Part shown: positions 1-12,270 of the stretch, piece after piece
Position numbering within the stretch: the first letter of the stretch is position 1
How the letters are laid out: every line of letters starts with the position of its first letter
Source of the DNA: Aphrophora alni
Taxonomy: Eukaryota > Arthropoda > Insecta > Hemiptera > Aphrophoridae
DNA length: 64,000 bases
Direction: 5' to 3'
NCBI GenBank assembly: GCA_963513935.1
Contig: OY740769.1
Coordinates: 74,541,712-74,605,711 of the forward strand
Made by a program: the position numbers and the translations under genes
The notes under the pieces: generated by a model
The model's input: the letters and a program-made list of their open reading frames with translations, nothing else
Told to the model about the DNA's origin: nothing
The model's database searches: none

Positions 1-413
1 TTTCTTGAGATTTGTCATATATTTGTGAATATATTTAGGGGGAAAAAATAATAATATGTTACATTTTCTAAATAAAAATACCGATTTTCCCTAAAAAGGT
101 AACTTTTACAAGTGAGGTTAGGTTTGTAACCTCCACAATTTAGCTTCACTAGTACCAATTTGAAGATAGGTCAAAGACAAAACTTTTAGATTTAACTAAG
201 AAAATATATACTTTACAAAGAATAACACACATATTCACTTTTATAATCATATAAAACACTATATATAAGACAATTTGCATATAGCCTAAACTTACCTTTT
301 TGGCCTAGGTTATCGCAAATAAGAACGTTCAAAAACTAAACTATCAATCAAAAACATAAGCTTTAGATATAAAAACACATATATTGTAACTTTTATACAC
401 AATTTATATACAA
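1..413. other. AT-rich sequence, no gene seen
   Basis: This stretch is AT-rich non-coding DNA with no convincing reading frame on either strand. It should lie downstream of the last visible exon of the minus-strand trithorax-like gene, so it may be intronic, but no acceptor with coding sequence was found here. Confidence 0.5.
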
Positions 414-1120
414 TTTGTATACACAAACCTTCAAAATAACAAATATATAACCCCAAAACAATTTGCGCTACTTCATTTGCTACAGTTTTTTACGTTGCAC
501 ATTTGCCTATGTTCCGAGATCAAAACAAAGCCTTCTAAGAGTTCAAAGTAAATATCAAGTGGTACCAACTTATAGAATGGAATTTCCCCTACAACTTAGT
601 GTAAAGAAATATAAGAAATATAATATTAGAAACCAAAGAGAAATGCAAACCTAATGCCAACCAAATTTCGTCTCGTCAAGTTTGTTCTACGTTCAAGTAG
701 GAATATCTCTGGATCTATGAGACGCAGAAAAATTTGTAATCTATGGTTGGAAAGAGAAACATGTGATCTATAGAACAGTGTTTTAGTTGACTTCAATGAC
801 AGATAAATAGAGTTGGAATTATATAGGGAAAAATGGCGTCGCGCTAACGAAAAGGCGCAGAGTTCAAATCTACGATTTTACGCATCAAAAATATGCGAAC
901 TTCACCAATTTTTGGAATATTATTTATAACGTTTTGTGGTATTTTTTTTGCATGATTATGCATCTACGGAACATTAGCTTTCCAACGGTATTTTATTTAT
1001 TGCGATCGGATAATTTTAAGTGGGCGTAACGTTGAATGGCAAAATACGTGATTAAAAGTTAGTGAAATCACTTCGGAGCACGTTGGCGACCTACTGTAGG
1101 TCGCCGTGCCACTTGGAGGG
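414..1120. mobile_element. piggyBac-type terminal fragment (right end)
   Basis: The first 637 bases (414-1050) are a close direct copy of 12476-13092, which lies inside a piggyBac-like MITE. The fragment ends GAGGG at 1120 and is followed by TTAA at 1121-1124, the target tetranucleotide of piggyBac elements. The last 70 bases differ from the other copy and hold a perfect 10-bp hairpin at 1085-1105 (GGCGACCTAC with its complement). No TTAACCC left end was found, so this copy is truncated on its left. There is no coding capacity. Confidence 0.6.
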
Positions 1121-1807
1121 TTAACATATCCAACTTCGAATTACTTATTATTGTTTCTTTTAAACTCGGGAATGTCCATTTTAATATCTCATATAGAATG
1201 TACTTTAGTCGACGTTATTTCAACTCAATCGCTCAGGTGCTTATTCCTCGTCTACCATTTAGCCTTCCGTAGTCACAGTTTATTTAATCATTTCAATCAC
1301 ACTTGTTATATTGGTTATGTTACAAGTTACAACATTCTTTTAATATTCTAACACTAATTACTTATTTAAATTATACACAATGCTGTTAAAACAATTCTTA
1401 ATATTATTTACACTAAACATGATTGACTTTACATCGTAAGAACAATGAAAACGTTCTTACCGCTAACTTTAGGCTTGTGGATAAAATTTGGTTGTATTAT
1501 TTATTTGTTTTGAAAATAGGTCAGTTTAGTTTAATTTAGCTTTAACTGGTTATATATAATATGTTAATCTAATGTTATTTAATTATTATTTTAAAATCCC
1601 GAAATACTTAAATTTTCATTTATATGAATTCTTATCCAAATAGGCTTTATCTTTGAATCTCATATTTCATTGTTTTTTTAAATCTCAGCCAGGACTCTTT
1701 ACCTTTGAATTATTATTTATTTACCCTTCAATTGTATTTAAAATGTTACAATGTATTTGAAATGATAATTAGTAATTTCAAAAAATGGGTTTTCGCCTTC
1801 AGAGTAC
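1121..1807. other. AT-rich spacer upstream of piggyBac transposase
   Basis: No left terminal repeat and no N-terminal transposase domain could be found. The frame of the transposase can be read back only a few codons before position 1808. Any 5' exon must be lost or unrecognisable. Confidence 0.4.
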
Positions 1808-2791
1808 ATGACTGTGGACGAAAAACTTGAACCTTTCCGTGGAAAATGCCCCTTCAGGCAATACATCAAAAGCAAACCCGCTAAATACGGTATTAAAATA
1901 TTTGGATTAGCAGACGCTCGTTGTTTCTACACCTGCAATATGGAGGTGTATGCCGGCCAGCAGCCTAATGGGTCATTTCAAATATCTATTTCTGCAGCGG
2001 ATGTTGTCAAAAGATTAATTACTCCTGTGACAGGTACTGGAAGAAATATATTTCTAGATAACTGGTTCATGAGCATTCCTTTGATGAAAGATCTAAAAAA
2101 TAACCACAACTTAACTTGCACCGGAACTTTACATCGAAATAAACGAGAATTGCCTATAGAACTAATCAACACTAAAGGGAGAAAAAGACACGCAAGTTTG
2201 TTTGCATTTATAAATGACATGACTATTGTTTCCTATATGCCTAAGCCAGGAAAGGTAGTACTATTGGGTTCAACAATGCACCATGATGACGAAATAGATA
2301 TGGAAACTGGCCCAGAGAAGAAACCTGTCATCATAACCGACTACAATCACAACAAAGGTAGTATTGACGTGGTCGACAAATTGTGTGGGACATATTTTGT
2401 GCCAAGAAAGAGTAAACGCTGGCCACTAACAATTTTTTTTGGATTGCTAAATGTTTCCGGAATAAATGCATGTATTATTTATAAGAACAATGTAGGCCTT
2501 GATCAACAAGTTCTGAGAAGAATATTCCTAAAACAATTGGGCAAGCAATTGGCCAAAGCTCACATTGTTAGCCGTGCTTCTCTTCAATCGCTACCACTTC
2601 ACATCAAGGCTGGCGCCAAGCTTCTTAGCGGAGTTTCAGAGCCAAGACAAAGGGTACAGAGAGCTTCCGGTCGCTGTGAAGTATGTCCATGAAGCAAGGA
2701 CCGGAAGACCCAATCATCATGTTGTGCATGTAATAAACTTCTGTGCAAAGAGCACTCCTTCATATACTGTGAAGAATGCCGTCCAGAATAA
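1808..2791 (+). pseudogene. piggyBac transposase, catalytic and C-terminal part with one nonsense codon
   Basis: The frame encodes the DDE catalytic core of a piggyBac-family transposase, which excises and inserts DNA at TTAA. Motifs in order: TVDE with FRGKCPFRQYI (residues 2-20, first Asp), NIFLDNWFMSIPL (about 79-91, second Asp) and GSIDVVDKL (about 180-188, third Asp). After TGA at 2690-2692 the same frame continues to TAA at 2789-2791 and supplies the paired-cysteine C-terminal domain (CEVC, CCAC, LLCKEHSF, YCEEC). So a single substitution, not a frameshift, separates the domain from the core. The family is usually near 550-600 residues, so the N-terminal third is absent. The open frame extends slightly upstream of the ATG (PSEYM), so 1808 is not a true start. 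The element's right end lies at 3400. Confidence 0.85.
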
Positions 2792-3335
2792 ATTTCAACT
2801 TCACTCAAAGCAATGTTGGTTAGTGGCTAAGTAACATGTTGTAAATTTAATTTAAATTTAATTTTTTTTTTTTTTATGTATCTATTTGTGTAATATTCTA
2901 GTTTAATTTTACAACAAAATATTTAAAAAACACAATAAAAATTATAGGTTTAGGATAAAGAGTTTCATAAAATTAAAAAAACAGCTGTCTAAATTGACCA
3001 ATACTTCATGGTAATAATTTATGGTTATAATAAATTTGTATAAGAAAGCTATGTCAAAAATACTTTCAATTGCTTCATTTCTCAGTCTTGTAACCCAATT
3101 GTAGTAAAAACACTATTATTTTTTTTAGTATTGTTAACATTATTTGTCTATTTTAACGATAAATTAAAATAAAGAAGAAAAATGTAACTGTTCAATCAAC
3201 AATTATTTAATCCACTATAGAGTTTTTAATATATCTCAAATAAGTTTAATTATTATGAAAAAATGTAGTGGTTAACAAAAAAAATACAAAAACCTGCATT
3301 TTTACACTTACATTTGTAAAAAAAAGCAATTTAAA

Positions 3336-3404
3336 GTGTGGGGTGGAAAACACCCAACGCGAGTGTTTGTGTCTCGAAAATTGGCGTGTGTGCATGAGGG
3401 TTAA
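3336..3404. mobile_element. piggyBac-type right terminus with TTAA
   Basis: A subterminal hairpin (GGGTG, GAAAA, CACCC; 3341-3355) is followed by a terminus ending GCATGAGGG at 3400 and TTAA at 3401-3404. The arrangement matches the ends at 1120 and 13162. It lies 0.6 kb beyond the piggyBac transposase frame and probably closes that element on the right. Confidence 0.55.
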
Positions 3405-3699
3405 TAAATGTATGTTTTATTTCAGAGGTTTTCATGAACATTTAGGGTATCTAAGTACATGTTCCCAACCCAAGGTACAAAAGAGTAAAATTACCAAGTA
3501 TTTGTTGCTTTTATAACAAAATGGCGCTAAAAAAATAACAGTAAATTCATCCCAAGTAAAAAATTAAATGTTTTAAAATAAATATAATATCATATTTTCT
3601 TTAGAAAATTTTTTTATATTATTACACATGTAAACCATAAATTTGAATTATGATCAGATATATTATATTAAATTATATGTAAAATTTTTTAATACTTAC

Positions 3700-4243
3700 A
3701 TGGATCTTCATCAATTTCATTTTTTATAAAATTTGTGTCCATGTTTTCATCAATTATCTCCTTCTTTATACCATCACTTTCACCATTAAACTCTATGTTT
3801 CTTGTAACTACTATTAATCTGGGCCTTCCTACTGTTTTAATTACATCTTGCACTGATGGTTTTTTTCTTTTACTTTTACTTTTGTCCTCATCTTCTTTTA
3901 TAACACTTTCAGTTTTAACGATTACTTCTGTCGTCTGATCTTCTGTTATCTCTTTTTTGATTACCTGTGCTTTCTTTACTTCTTTCTTTGTCACACTCCA
4001 AGATTCACCTGCTGTCTTACTTCTCCTTCCTTTCCTTTTTATCCTTTTAGACTGTGAATGTTGATATTCTGGTACCTTATCTGTAACTCGTCCTGTAATA
4101 CGAGCAATGTTTTCCATAAATTTCGCAGCTGCTTTTCTTTTCTGTCTAACTTTAGGTACTGTTTCATCATTATCTTCTTCTGTGCCACCACCAGCATACA
4201 TATTTTGTTCATCATCACCACTTCTGTGACAAATTTGTTTTTT
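3700..4243 (-). CDS. trx: Trithorax-like protein, exon 4 in window (charged linker region)
   Basis: This exon reads from 4243 down to 3700. The acceptor is TTGTTACAG and the donor is GTAAGT (3699-3694). It starts in phase 0, matching exon 3, and ends in phase 1. Its 181 codons are rich in Lys, Arg, Glu and Asp, with a KRKKPSVQD stretch and a GRPRL motif resembling an AT-hook core. No folded domain is recognisable. The open frame runs on past the acceptor into YIYIY and RERER tracts, which are translated (TA)n and (CT)n microsatellites, not protein. The next exon would join in phase 1 but was not found before the window edge. Assignment to Trithorax depends on the zinc-finger exons upstream. 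Confidence 0.6.
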
Positions 4244-4259
4244 CTGTAACAAAGTTGGA

Positions 4260-4269
4260 TTATTATAAA

Positions 4270-4354
<85 letters not shown>

Positions 4355-4360
4355 CAAGAT

Positions 4361-4400
<40 letters not shown>
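4260..4400. repeat. (CT)n, (TA)n and (GA)n compound microsatellite
   Basis: A run of CT is followed by TA, then a short GA run and a second TA run. The CT and GA arms could pair. The tract abuts the exon acceptor at 4244 and produces an artificial open frame on the minus strand. Confidence 0.9.
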
Positions 4401-4401
<1 letters not shown>

Positions 4402-4444
4402 AAAATTCTTTTTTAATCCTCTAGTAAAAAAGAATTTTAAATTA

Positions 4445-4775
4445 AAGGTCATCACACACGTACAACGAAAAATGTTATCTACCAACTACAGTGCAGGTTT
4501 TGCCCAGCTCAATATATTGGCCTAACCACAGACAACTTAAGCACCAGGATGAATGGTCACAGACATGACGTGAAAATCATAGATATGGAGAAACCAACTG
4601 CACAACATACAGCAATTCACAACGTTGTCACTATTGATGAATGCTTCACAACATAAATCATAAAATCACTCCCTTCAGAATATAACCCCTCAGAACTAAG
4701 AAGATGGGAACTGTCTCATCAATAGGTCACAAAATCAAGAGAACCCCCTAATCTTAACCTTAGATGAATCATCCT
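4445..4775 (+). pseudogene. GIY-YIG endonuclease remnant, Penelope-like element
   Basis: The plus strand encodes a GIY-YIG-type nuclease fragment. It reads VIYQLQCRFCPAQYIGL, then a TRMNGHRHDV segment, KPTAQHTAIHN, LRRWELSHQ and a final PPNLNLR. This is the layout of the nuclease tail of arthropod Penelope-like retroelements, in which GIY-YIG cuts the target to prime reverse transcription. Stops are present (for example after CFTT and after LSHQ) and there is no reverse transcriptase upstream, so it is a dead 3' fragment. The following sequence to about 4960 is probably the element's 3' non-coding tail. Confidence 0.6.
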
Positions 4776-5144
4776 TTATCCTTTTCCCTTTCCCAACAGG
4801 CTTTACAAAAAATAAAATAAATAAATAAAATCTGTGGTTTAAAACTTAGTCTTCAGTCTTCTTAACTATACTGATTGAGAAAGTGAACAGTGTTTACGAA
4901 ATATTTCAAAACTTTAGTGTTTTTTGTGTGTGTTTTCTTACTTATGTACTATTAGGTAATACCAAGGACCATTTTCCAAGGTAAGCCTATCTCCTGTCCA
5001 TACAAAATCTAACCAATCTAATAGGCTATGTGCCCTATTAAATTCTAACCTATGTATTCAATGGAAATGGCAGCCTCTTAAAGTTTGTTTGATTTTAATG
5101 TTAATTCAATGGCAAACTTTTAGTAAGCTTTAGTTTAGATTACA

Positions 5145-5382
5145 ATGTCACTTAGTGAGACAGAGCAAATAACCATTCTGATGATGAGGGGTTATGGGGA
5201 TAGAACTCGTTCATATGAGGAGGTAAGCCGCTTGTTCAATGAAACTTGCCCCAATTGACCACCTATTCAAAAATCAACAGTGTTGAAGACTGTACAGCGC
5301 GGTTCTGTAACAGATCGGTCAAGATCCGGACGGCCAAAATCAGCAACCAATGCGACCAATCAGCTACACAAGGACACCACTT
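5145..5382 (+). pseudogene. N-terminal helix-turn-helix of a mariner-like transposase
   Basis: The frame from ATG 5145 gives SLSETEQITILMMRGYGDRT, then SYEEVSRLFNETCPN, a TGA, QKSTVLKTVQRGSVTDRS and SGRPKS. This matches the helix-turn-helix (DUF4817 type) at the N-terminus of many insect Tc1/mariner-like transposases: an LxxxYG first part, an LFN turn, then a GSVxD...GRP hinge. It binds the terminal repeats. No DDE catalytic domain follows, so the element is deleted. A mariner-like terminus at 5905-5937 may be its right end. Confidence 0.55.
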
Positions 5383-5679
5383 CGAGTACCTTCTGTAATA
5401 CCTTCCAATGTTTACTTTTTAATAATTATTGTCTTGCAAAGTAAGTAATTAAAACATAAACAACTGACGTACTGTCTGTTCAATTTTATTAATAATGATA
5501 ATTGTCCCCAATTATATCTGTGTACTCCTAACGTTTTTAAACAATTAAATCGACCATTACAGATATTTCCTATCCCTCCACACTCCAGCTGTGAAATTTT
5601 CATAGCTAAAACACTAACATAACCAACACGGTTGAGTATTCACTTCTGCCTCTAAATCGTCACAACGTAAAGTTAACAA

Positions 5680-5937
5680 ATTGTAAAAGGCTGCCATTTC
5701 CAAACGAATGGTCCTTTTTCAGCCGGGACTCTAACAAAGACCTTTAAAATGAGGTATAATTCGACCTATGCTTACATTTAAGATTTTTTAGACTTCCTCC
5801 ACAGGAAGTGAAAAAAGACAGTTAAAATGAGCAAAAAGTCGGTAACTACAGTGAGGACGTAATCCTAGAGTTTCATTGCTCTGCATTTATTAATAAAATA
5901 AATATTAAGGGGTTTCCAGACTTTTTGAACACCCGGT
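5680..5937. mobile_element. Probable mariner-like right end
   Basis: The segment ends with GACTTTTTGAACACCCGG followed by TATA, the style of arthropod mariner ends, with a TA target. A stretch near 5683 (GGCTGCCATTTCC) is the complement of one near 5062 (GGAAATGGCAGCC), giving inverted subterminal sequences on either side of the helix-turn-helix remnant. The matching left terminus was not found. Confidence 0.4.
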
Positions 5938-6235
5938 ATATATAGGTATGACAGCATGTTTAGTAAATAATGGCTTAGTAATCTAAATTTTATAAGTTAA
6001 TCAAAATTATATAAATTGTTCAAGATTTTGTAAATATCTAAATTAAATAAACACCAATAAGAAAAGGTGTTTAAAATTAATGTAGAAAGTATATAAAATG
6101 GCCATGCCAAGAAGATGACAAAAGAAATTGTTAATGGTTTATAAAATCTGAATTGAAATTTGTATTAAAATACACATAATGTACACACAATAGGTTTAAA
6201 CCTATTTTAGGATATTGTTCCAGGATCACCATTGT

Positions 6236-8790
6236 AGTAAGAGTTACTTTGAAGGATTCTGCGGAAAAGACTTTTTCTGACATCAGTATATCTTCCTTAT
6301 GATGACATTAGGAAATTAACTACTAAATTAATGCACAATCTCATGGAGTATATCAACAGGGAAAGAGCAGACCTTAACATGGGGTTTGATGCCAACTTGC
6401 ATAATATCATATGGCGAAGCACATACACTGATACAAGAGGTGAATCAGTGCTAGATTTCATCATCTCTTAGAATTAAAATTAGAAAGTATCTTTTAGGAT
6501 ACTAAGAAAGAGACAGGCTGTGCATCCTATAAGTGTGAACTTGAGAATAAGCTTGGAATGTCCTCTTATAAGATCCAGAACACTGCCAATCTGAACAGGA
6601 TGTCAAGCAATCTCAGGGAAGCCACAGTGAACTCTTTTGAAGCTAACTGCCCCATACTCACTGTTAAATCAATTATACCAAAATGGTGAACTCCTGAGTT
6701 ATCCACATTAAGAAGGAGCTAGATCGCTTTTCAAAATTGCAAAAAACCATGACTGGTGGGTTTTCTCTTACCATAAAATACAGTACAGCAGTAAGGTAAG
6801 AAAGGCAAAAAAGACTCTCATGTTTTGTACTGACATTGAAGGAGTACAAAGGCGACAGCTAGAGACTACTGGCAAAGGACCTAGTATCACTGGTGAGAAC
6901 TATTAGGAAAGGAAATTTATTGTAGAAGTTTGGGAAATGCACTATTGTGAGCTCATTTCCCAGAATGATTTATAAGTACCATTGAGAAAGATATATACAG
7001 TCTAAACGATTGGGTTGAATCTAATGACAGAACTGAAAATTGAAAGTTGACCAGTCGCATAGACATGTGAAGCAGGATCAAGCGGTCAGTAGGAACAATT
7101 GATCTGTACAAATTTCCTAAGGATGATTTTATTAAACCTGTTTGCCTGTAGCGGAGCATGCAAATTTTGCTACTAGTGTTCTGTAGGTTGTACAGAGTTA
7201 GTCTAGGGATGAGATACATTCCATAATCGTGAAGATGACAATAGTTGTGTTCATACTCAAGCCAGGAAAGGTAAATTATACAGTATCTAAGTTCTATCAT
7301 CTAATGAGCCTGCCTGCCATCATTCTTTCTGAAAATTCTTAAGAATGTGAAACATAGATATCAATAAGAAGAGTGGTGTACTTCAATTGCGTGAATCAGC
7401 ATACCTATATCCCAGAAAGAACCTCCGATTCCACAGTGCATCAAAGTGAGGAGGATTGAATATAAAGATACAGCACTAGGTGTATTTCTAAACGAGAGGG
7501 CATTTGACAACATTACAACATAAACAATCCATCCGGTGGCTTTGAACCAAGGAATTGAAAATTTCATATGTAAATGGATTAAGACCACTGTGAAGTCCTC
7601 ACTGTATGGTGTGACTATGGAGGTTGGAGTAACATAGGGTAGGGGAAGGAGTACTACCCCTCTTTCTGGAATCTTATAACTACAATCCTGGAATCTTCTC
7701 AGGAAACTCAACAACTGTGATGTATATGCACAAGGCTATACTGATAATGTAAAAGTTGTTGTGGGCAAGTTTGTTTTAACTGTTTCTGAACTGCTTGGAC
7801 AAGTACTTAGGACTGTAGAACATTGGTGTGAGGGAGTTGATTTGTTGGTCAACCCAAATAAGACTATAGTTATTCCATTTACTAAAAGAATGAAGTTGGA
7901 GAATCTTTAATCCCCTAGGATAGTGGAATAACAGTAAAAGGAAATGTTAAGTAATTTAAAGTAGTTTTAGACCAAAGATTTAACTGAGGCTCGCACCTTG
8001 ACTCTGTCATTGACAGAGGGAATTGGTCACTTGTAGCATTCAGGTGGTTGGTGGAAAAGACATGACGTTTTCAACTAATACTTACTGTATGTTCTGGCTT
8101 AATACCTCAATGGTAAAGAATCGCCTTGATATATGGTACCAATGTGCGGTGGCCAAAAATAAGAGTCCAGGAATTAACAGGTGGGAATTCAACGAATGAC
8201 ATGTCTTGCAAATACAAGAGTGTTTAGTAGCACTTGAGGTGGAAGCCTTGGGCTGTTGTCTTAACATCCTTCAACTGGAACTTTTATAAATACAGTGGCA
8301 TGGAAAAGTGCACATCGCCTATTCATATTAGTGTGACTATGGAAGTGTACACAGGATCATCCAGGATACTCTAGAATAATATCTATGGTTATGAGAAATT
8401 AGAAATGATTTCTGAAGTGGAATATTGCTTCTAAAACCATTCAAAGTGCAATATACTTGACAGCTAGGAATTCCACTTCACCCATGAGAGGGAGTGATTA
8501 ATAGACGGCTCTAGAAGAAAGGGTGGAACAGGGGCTGGAATCCGAGTAAGAAGATGTGAGCAGAAATGTGTCCTGCTGATGGGAATGTACTCAAGAGTGT
8601 TTAAATTAAAAGTACAGCTTTAATGGAATGTGTCAGAGAAATATCTATAGGAGAGTCTCTATCACTGGAAAGTCTCTGTATAGGAAATGTGGCCTGCAAG
8701 AGGAAACTGCATAACACCAACACCAATCTTCGAATGCGAATGCTTCAATTAGGAAAAGACTGTACCCTTGATTTTTTGATGAGTAACGGA
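6236..8790 (+). pseudogene. LINE retrotransposon ORF2 (endonuclease, reverse transcriptase, RNase H), heavily decayed
   Basis: Conserved blocks of a jockey-superfamily LINE ORF2 can be followed in order across many frameshifts. Endonuclease: GFDANLHNIIW with a TRGES...LDFIIS end (6380-6470). Reverse transcriptase: VVFILKPGKV with LMSLPAIIL (7230-7330), TALGVFLNERAFDNI (near 7465-7515), PLSG-type turn (near 7650) and GYADNVKVVVGKF with WCEGVDLLVNPNKT (7735-7870). RNase H start: GGTGAGIRVRRC with GMYSRVFKLK (8530-8610). A zinc-binding tail, SLYRKCGLQEET, comes next (8660-8710). The RNase H to tail step is too short, so most of RNase H is deleted. RNase H points to the I/LOA side of the superfamily. 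The minus-strand frames across here are shadows. Confidence 0.75.
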
Positions 8791-9387
8791 GTAGGCAGCC
8801 ATCTATCATTAATGTTTAGACTTCGTAAACAAAAGTCATAATGAGAACGGTTTATGATTTCGTTATTTTCTCACAAATTTTAAGAACTTGTCTGTCAAAT
8901 TGTGTCACACCTTTTAAATTAATGGAAGTTATGTACATACTGGATTCTGAAAATACTCATGGAGCATAAAATAAGCGACCTATTTTTTCTCGTGTGATAT
9001 ACAGATATTTTAATTCACATTGTTATTGGTGATGAGACTTAGATACTGCTATTAAACAGTAATTAAAACACAATTCATGGAATGGAGGTATACCAGATCT
9101 CATGAAAAGAAGGAAAACAAGCAAACAATTTGGAAGATCATGTGCACAGTTTGATGGAACTGTATGGGAGTTTTGAATGTTGATTTCTTGTCATGAAGTA
9201 AAATAATAAATGCTACCTTAAAAAAAAGAACATACATGCTTAGTCCATGGTCATAATAGCTTTACGACTGGTTCTGTTCTACTGACACTATAAACTACTA
9301 TTTAGACAAATAGGTGTCGACTATATTTATTTAATCTGTATATTTTTGAAGATTTGATTTTGATTAAAAATAATTTATCCAACTATA

Positions 9388-9633
9388 TTGTATTGTAATG
9401 TAATGAATGAAGTTCATTTGTATATGACAAGAAATATTTTTAAGCTGGATATTCCATATTGTAGGAAAATTAACCTATTAAAATACCACAGCATAATGGG
9501 TATTAGGCTTTTTAATAAGTTATCTATATTTACAAGTAGGATAGATTTAATTAATTTTAAGAAAAAGTTAAATGACTGTGAGTATTCAATACGCACACTA
9601 CATACATATTATTATTATTTTTTTGCTAGATAG
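9388..9633 (+). pseudogene. 3' end of a non-LTR retrotransposon reverse transcriptase
   Basis: The open frame ends with KYHSIMGIRLFNKLS, then FKKKLNDCEYS and a YY-rich tail. This is the usual extreme C-terminus of CR1/jockey-type ORF2 proteins (GxKLFNxLP, then FKKxLKxxL). No upstream reverse transcriptase domain is visible, as expected for a 5'-truncated insertion. It is unrelated to the RNase H-bearing LINE at 6236-8790. Confidence is limited because only the short tail is present. Confidence 0.45.
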
Positions 9634-10439
9634 AAGTTATAATAAGATTTACTTTAAACGAGCAACAAAGCTTCACTTGAAGACGCTACAATCAGCAACC
9701 GCCACTGGTGCGTCATGTAACATTAATTAAAATATACATTTTAAAACAATTCACTTCAATTGTGTGATAAAATAAAAGACAAATGCTCAATGGTAGTGCA
9801 AACGTTAAGTTCACAAAATGTTCTGACTTTGTTTAACATGACAGTCGGACACTGTCTAAATAACAGTGTTTTATTATCATTTCAGCTTTTTTTAAATAAC
9901 AATTTAAAACAAGAAATTAATAATTTGTTATTTCTTCCTTTTAAAGTATGTAACTGCAATTGTCTGAGAATTGGGATTTACCAATTCTTCAATCTTTCCC
10001 TATGAAACCGATCAACCGATTTCATTATGTAAATCTTCTTAAATGATATTTCAAGTTTAATTAATGCATGTGTCAGCTATAAGTGCACGTTGAATTTTAA
10101 CTTGGATTGTATCTATTTTAAGTGCAACAATGTCAGCTTAAATTTGTCTTTTCAAAAAAAAAAATTAATAAAACAAAATTAAAAGGTATGAAACTAAGAT
10201 CAAAATTAAATTGCTGCTGCTGCTAGCAATTTTTAGGTTTTCAATCCTTCATTGACTCCTACAAAATTTATATAAGTTGTGACTAATTAATAACTTGTTT
10301 TCTCTTTTTCTTTAATCAATCCAATTTATTCCTTACAAGAATACTCAGATTCTAATTTTATGGATTAGATGTTTTAATCCATAGTTAATTTTAGTGATAT
10401 AAGATGAAGCTTATTGTATGCTTTTGATATGTAATAGCT

Positions 10440-11000
10440 AATAAAATCAATCAATCATGATTCTGGTCAGTCACACACAAATAGTCAAACCCAAGAACTC
10501 ATAAAGTTATTTGGTTGGGAACATTGGATCATCACAGTCCAGATTAACAAAATCCTCAGTCGGTGGCAAAATTCATAGGACCTGAGTCGTTCTGTGGTGT
10601 AACCAAAAGGCTAGCTATGCAGATCATCAGCACAAGACTTGGACTCAGAAAGAGTACAAGGAGGTGGAGGAATATCTGAAAATTAAAGATGAATAAACTT
10701 TCACTTCTTGTACTCTTTAAGCAAGTCATATCTGACCTTATTTCATTGGGCAGGTGCCACTATAAGGAAAGTGAAAAGACTTATCACAGTGCAAAGCCAC
10801 CTAAGAAAAAACACTTGTACAGAATAGGTATATTCACTGGGGAACCACTATATAGGAAATGTGGCCTTCAAGAAGAAATTGCTGAGCAGCTGATCTTCGA
10901 ATGTGAATGTCTTGATCAGGAAAGGACCAAAACTTTTCAGTCATTAATAAAAGGACAGATAACTCCTCAAGACAACCTTGTTAAATAGACTCTGAGGTTT
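10440..11000 (+). pseudogene. Second LINE fragment: RNase H end and zinc-binding tail
   Basis: Before the open frame, GPESFCGVTKRLAMQIISTR (10576-10640) resembles the segment after RNase H in I/LOA-type LINEs. The frame 10689-10988 then gives LYRKCGLQEEIAEQLIFECE, the Cx2C...H/C-type tail. That tail is closely similar to 8660-8740, so both fragments come from the same family. This copy keeps the part that is deleted in the first copy. No endonuclease or reverse transcriptase precedes it, consistent with 5' truncation. Confidence 0.6.
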
Positions 11001-11778
11001 ATAGAGTTTACGTGTATTCTGAAGGATGTCTAGACGTATACATCATCTATCTTACTTGGTAGCGTAATAAACCATTGTGGCTAGGTCAGACCACCCAAAG
11101 AGAAGTCCAATCCTAGGCCATGTCAATTTCACTCATTCCTGCATTTGAGCAGTGCAACATTGGCTGTCTTCACAGGCAGCATCATACCATAAAGAAGGCA
11201 TTCATATTCTACGACAAATGTCTTAACATTAATGAAAATGATGTGAAAAAGTAGTTTAAGGTATGGTTTTTCATTTAGTAATAAAATTGCTTATATATAA
11301 ATTGACATTATATTTTAATAGCTTAACAGTACCGGTACTTATTTTCCAAACAAGTCTAGTGTAAAAGAAAATGATAAATCCAAATGAAATGTTTGCTTCA
11401 ATCGTCATGTGAGACAAATACTTTGGAGTGAGATGAAATTTTAAAATAAGTTTTCAAAAATAACACTTCAAACCAATATTGAAACTTATTGTTTTTTTTA
11501 AGTCAATCACATTATTAGTTAAATCAAAGCAGTGGAGATAAAATATTTTTTAATGAATTTTAGTGTTCAGTTTCAGAAAAATATATATCCAAATTTTGTA
11601 ATGTTTACCATGTTCTTTCTGCACCGATTCAATTTATCTAAGAGTTGAATTTTTTTTGTTTTAATTTTTTTGCAAAACTTATTAATAAGACTTTTTACCC
11701 CAGATCAGCCCATTACAATTTCTAAAATGCCAAGTCTTGTTTGCTTCTTTTTCAATTGTTGATTTAAAAACTCATAAA

Positions 11779-12270
11779 AATAGTAATACTACCAAAACTC
11801 AACATGTTATACATCATTTTTCTCAGAAAGGTGTCTGAAATTTTTTTAAAAAACATTTGGTAGTAAAATTCTTGGAGTTAGTATGTCAGGAATCAAAAAA
11901 TGTGCAGCAATAAAAGTGAAAACTTCAAAAAAAGTGCTTATAACCAAATTTTTCTATTTTTTTTTTTTTTTCAAGATAAACAAAAGTGTGAGTAAAAGTA
12001 GGTAAAAAAATATATAATTTTTGGAAAGTTGCATTATGAAAAATAAATTTTCATGAAAAAAATGAAATGTAGGTTAAATTAAGGCCTATATTTTTAAAAA
12101 AATTACCAAAAATAGTAACATTATCCAAAACTCAATTATTGGTTATATAACATTGTTCTCAGTAAGGAGCAGAAAATCATGAATGTAATGAAACAAAATT
12201 TTGGAATTAGTATGTCAGAAATCAAAAATGTACAGTAACCAATGCCGAAACACCTCAAAAATGCATATTA
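11779..12270. repeat. Diverged tandem duplication, about 330-bp period
   Basis: The segment 11779-11935 (TAGTAATACTACCAAAACTC, later GAGTTAGTATGTCAGGAATC) is repeated in the same order at 12111-12260 with the same landmarks (CCAAAACTCAA, GAATTAGTATGTCAGAAATC). There is no coding potential. It may be internal sequence of an unrecognised element. Confidence 0.5.

Noticed and set aside
4250..4357. N-terminal YIYIY/RERERE extension of the long minus-strand frame
   Set aside because: It is a translation of TA and CT microsatellites. The acceptor at 4244 gives the real exon start.
5175..5210. CTGATGATGAGGGG...AGAAC resembling a hammerhead core
   Set aside because: It is coding sequence of the mariner-like helix-turn-helix (ILMMRGYGDRT), lacks GAAA, and no helices form.
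6953..8267. Three minus-strand open frames of 61-117 codons
   Set aside because: They lie opposite recognisable LINE endonuclease and reverse transcriptase blocks and show no family pattern.
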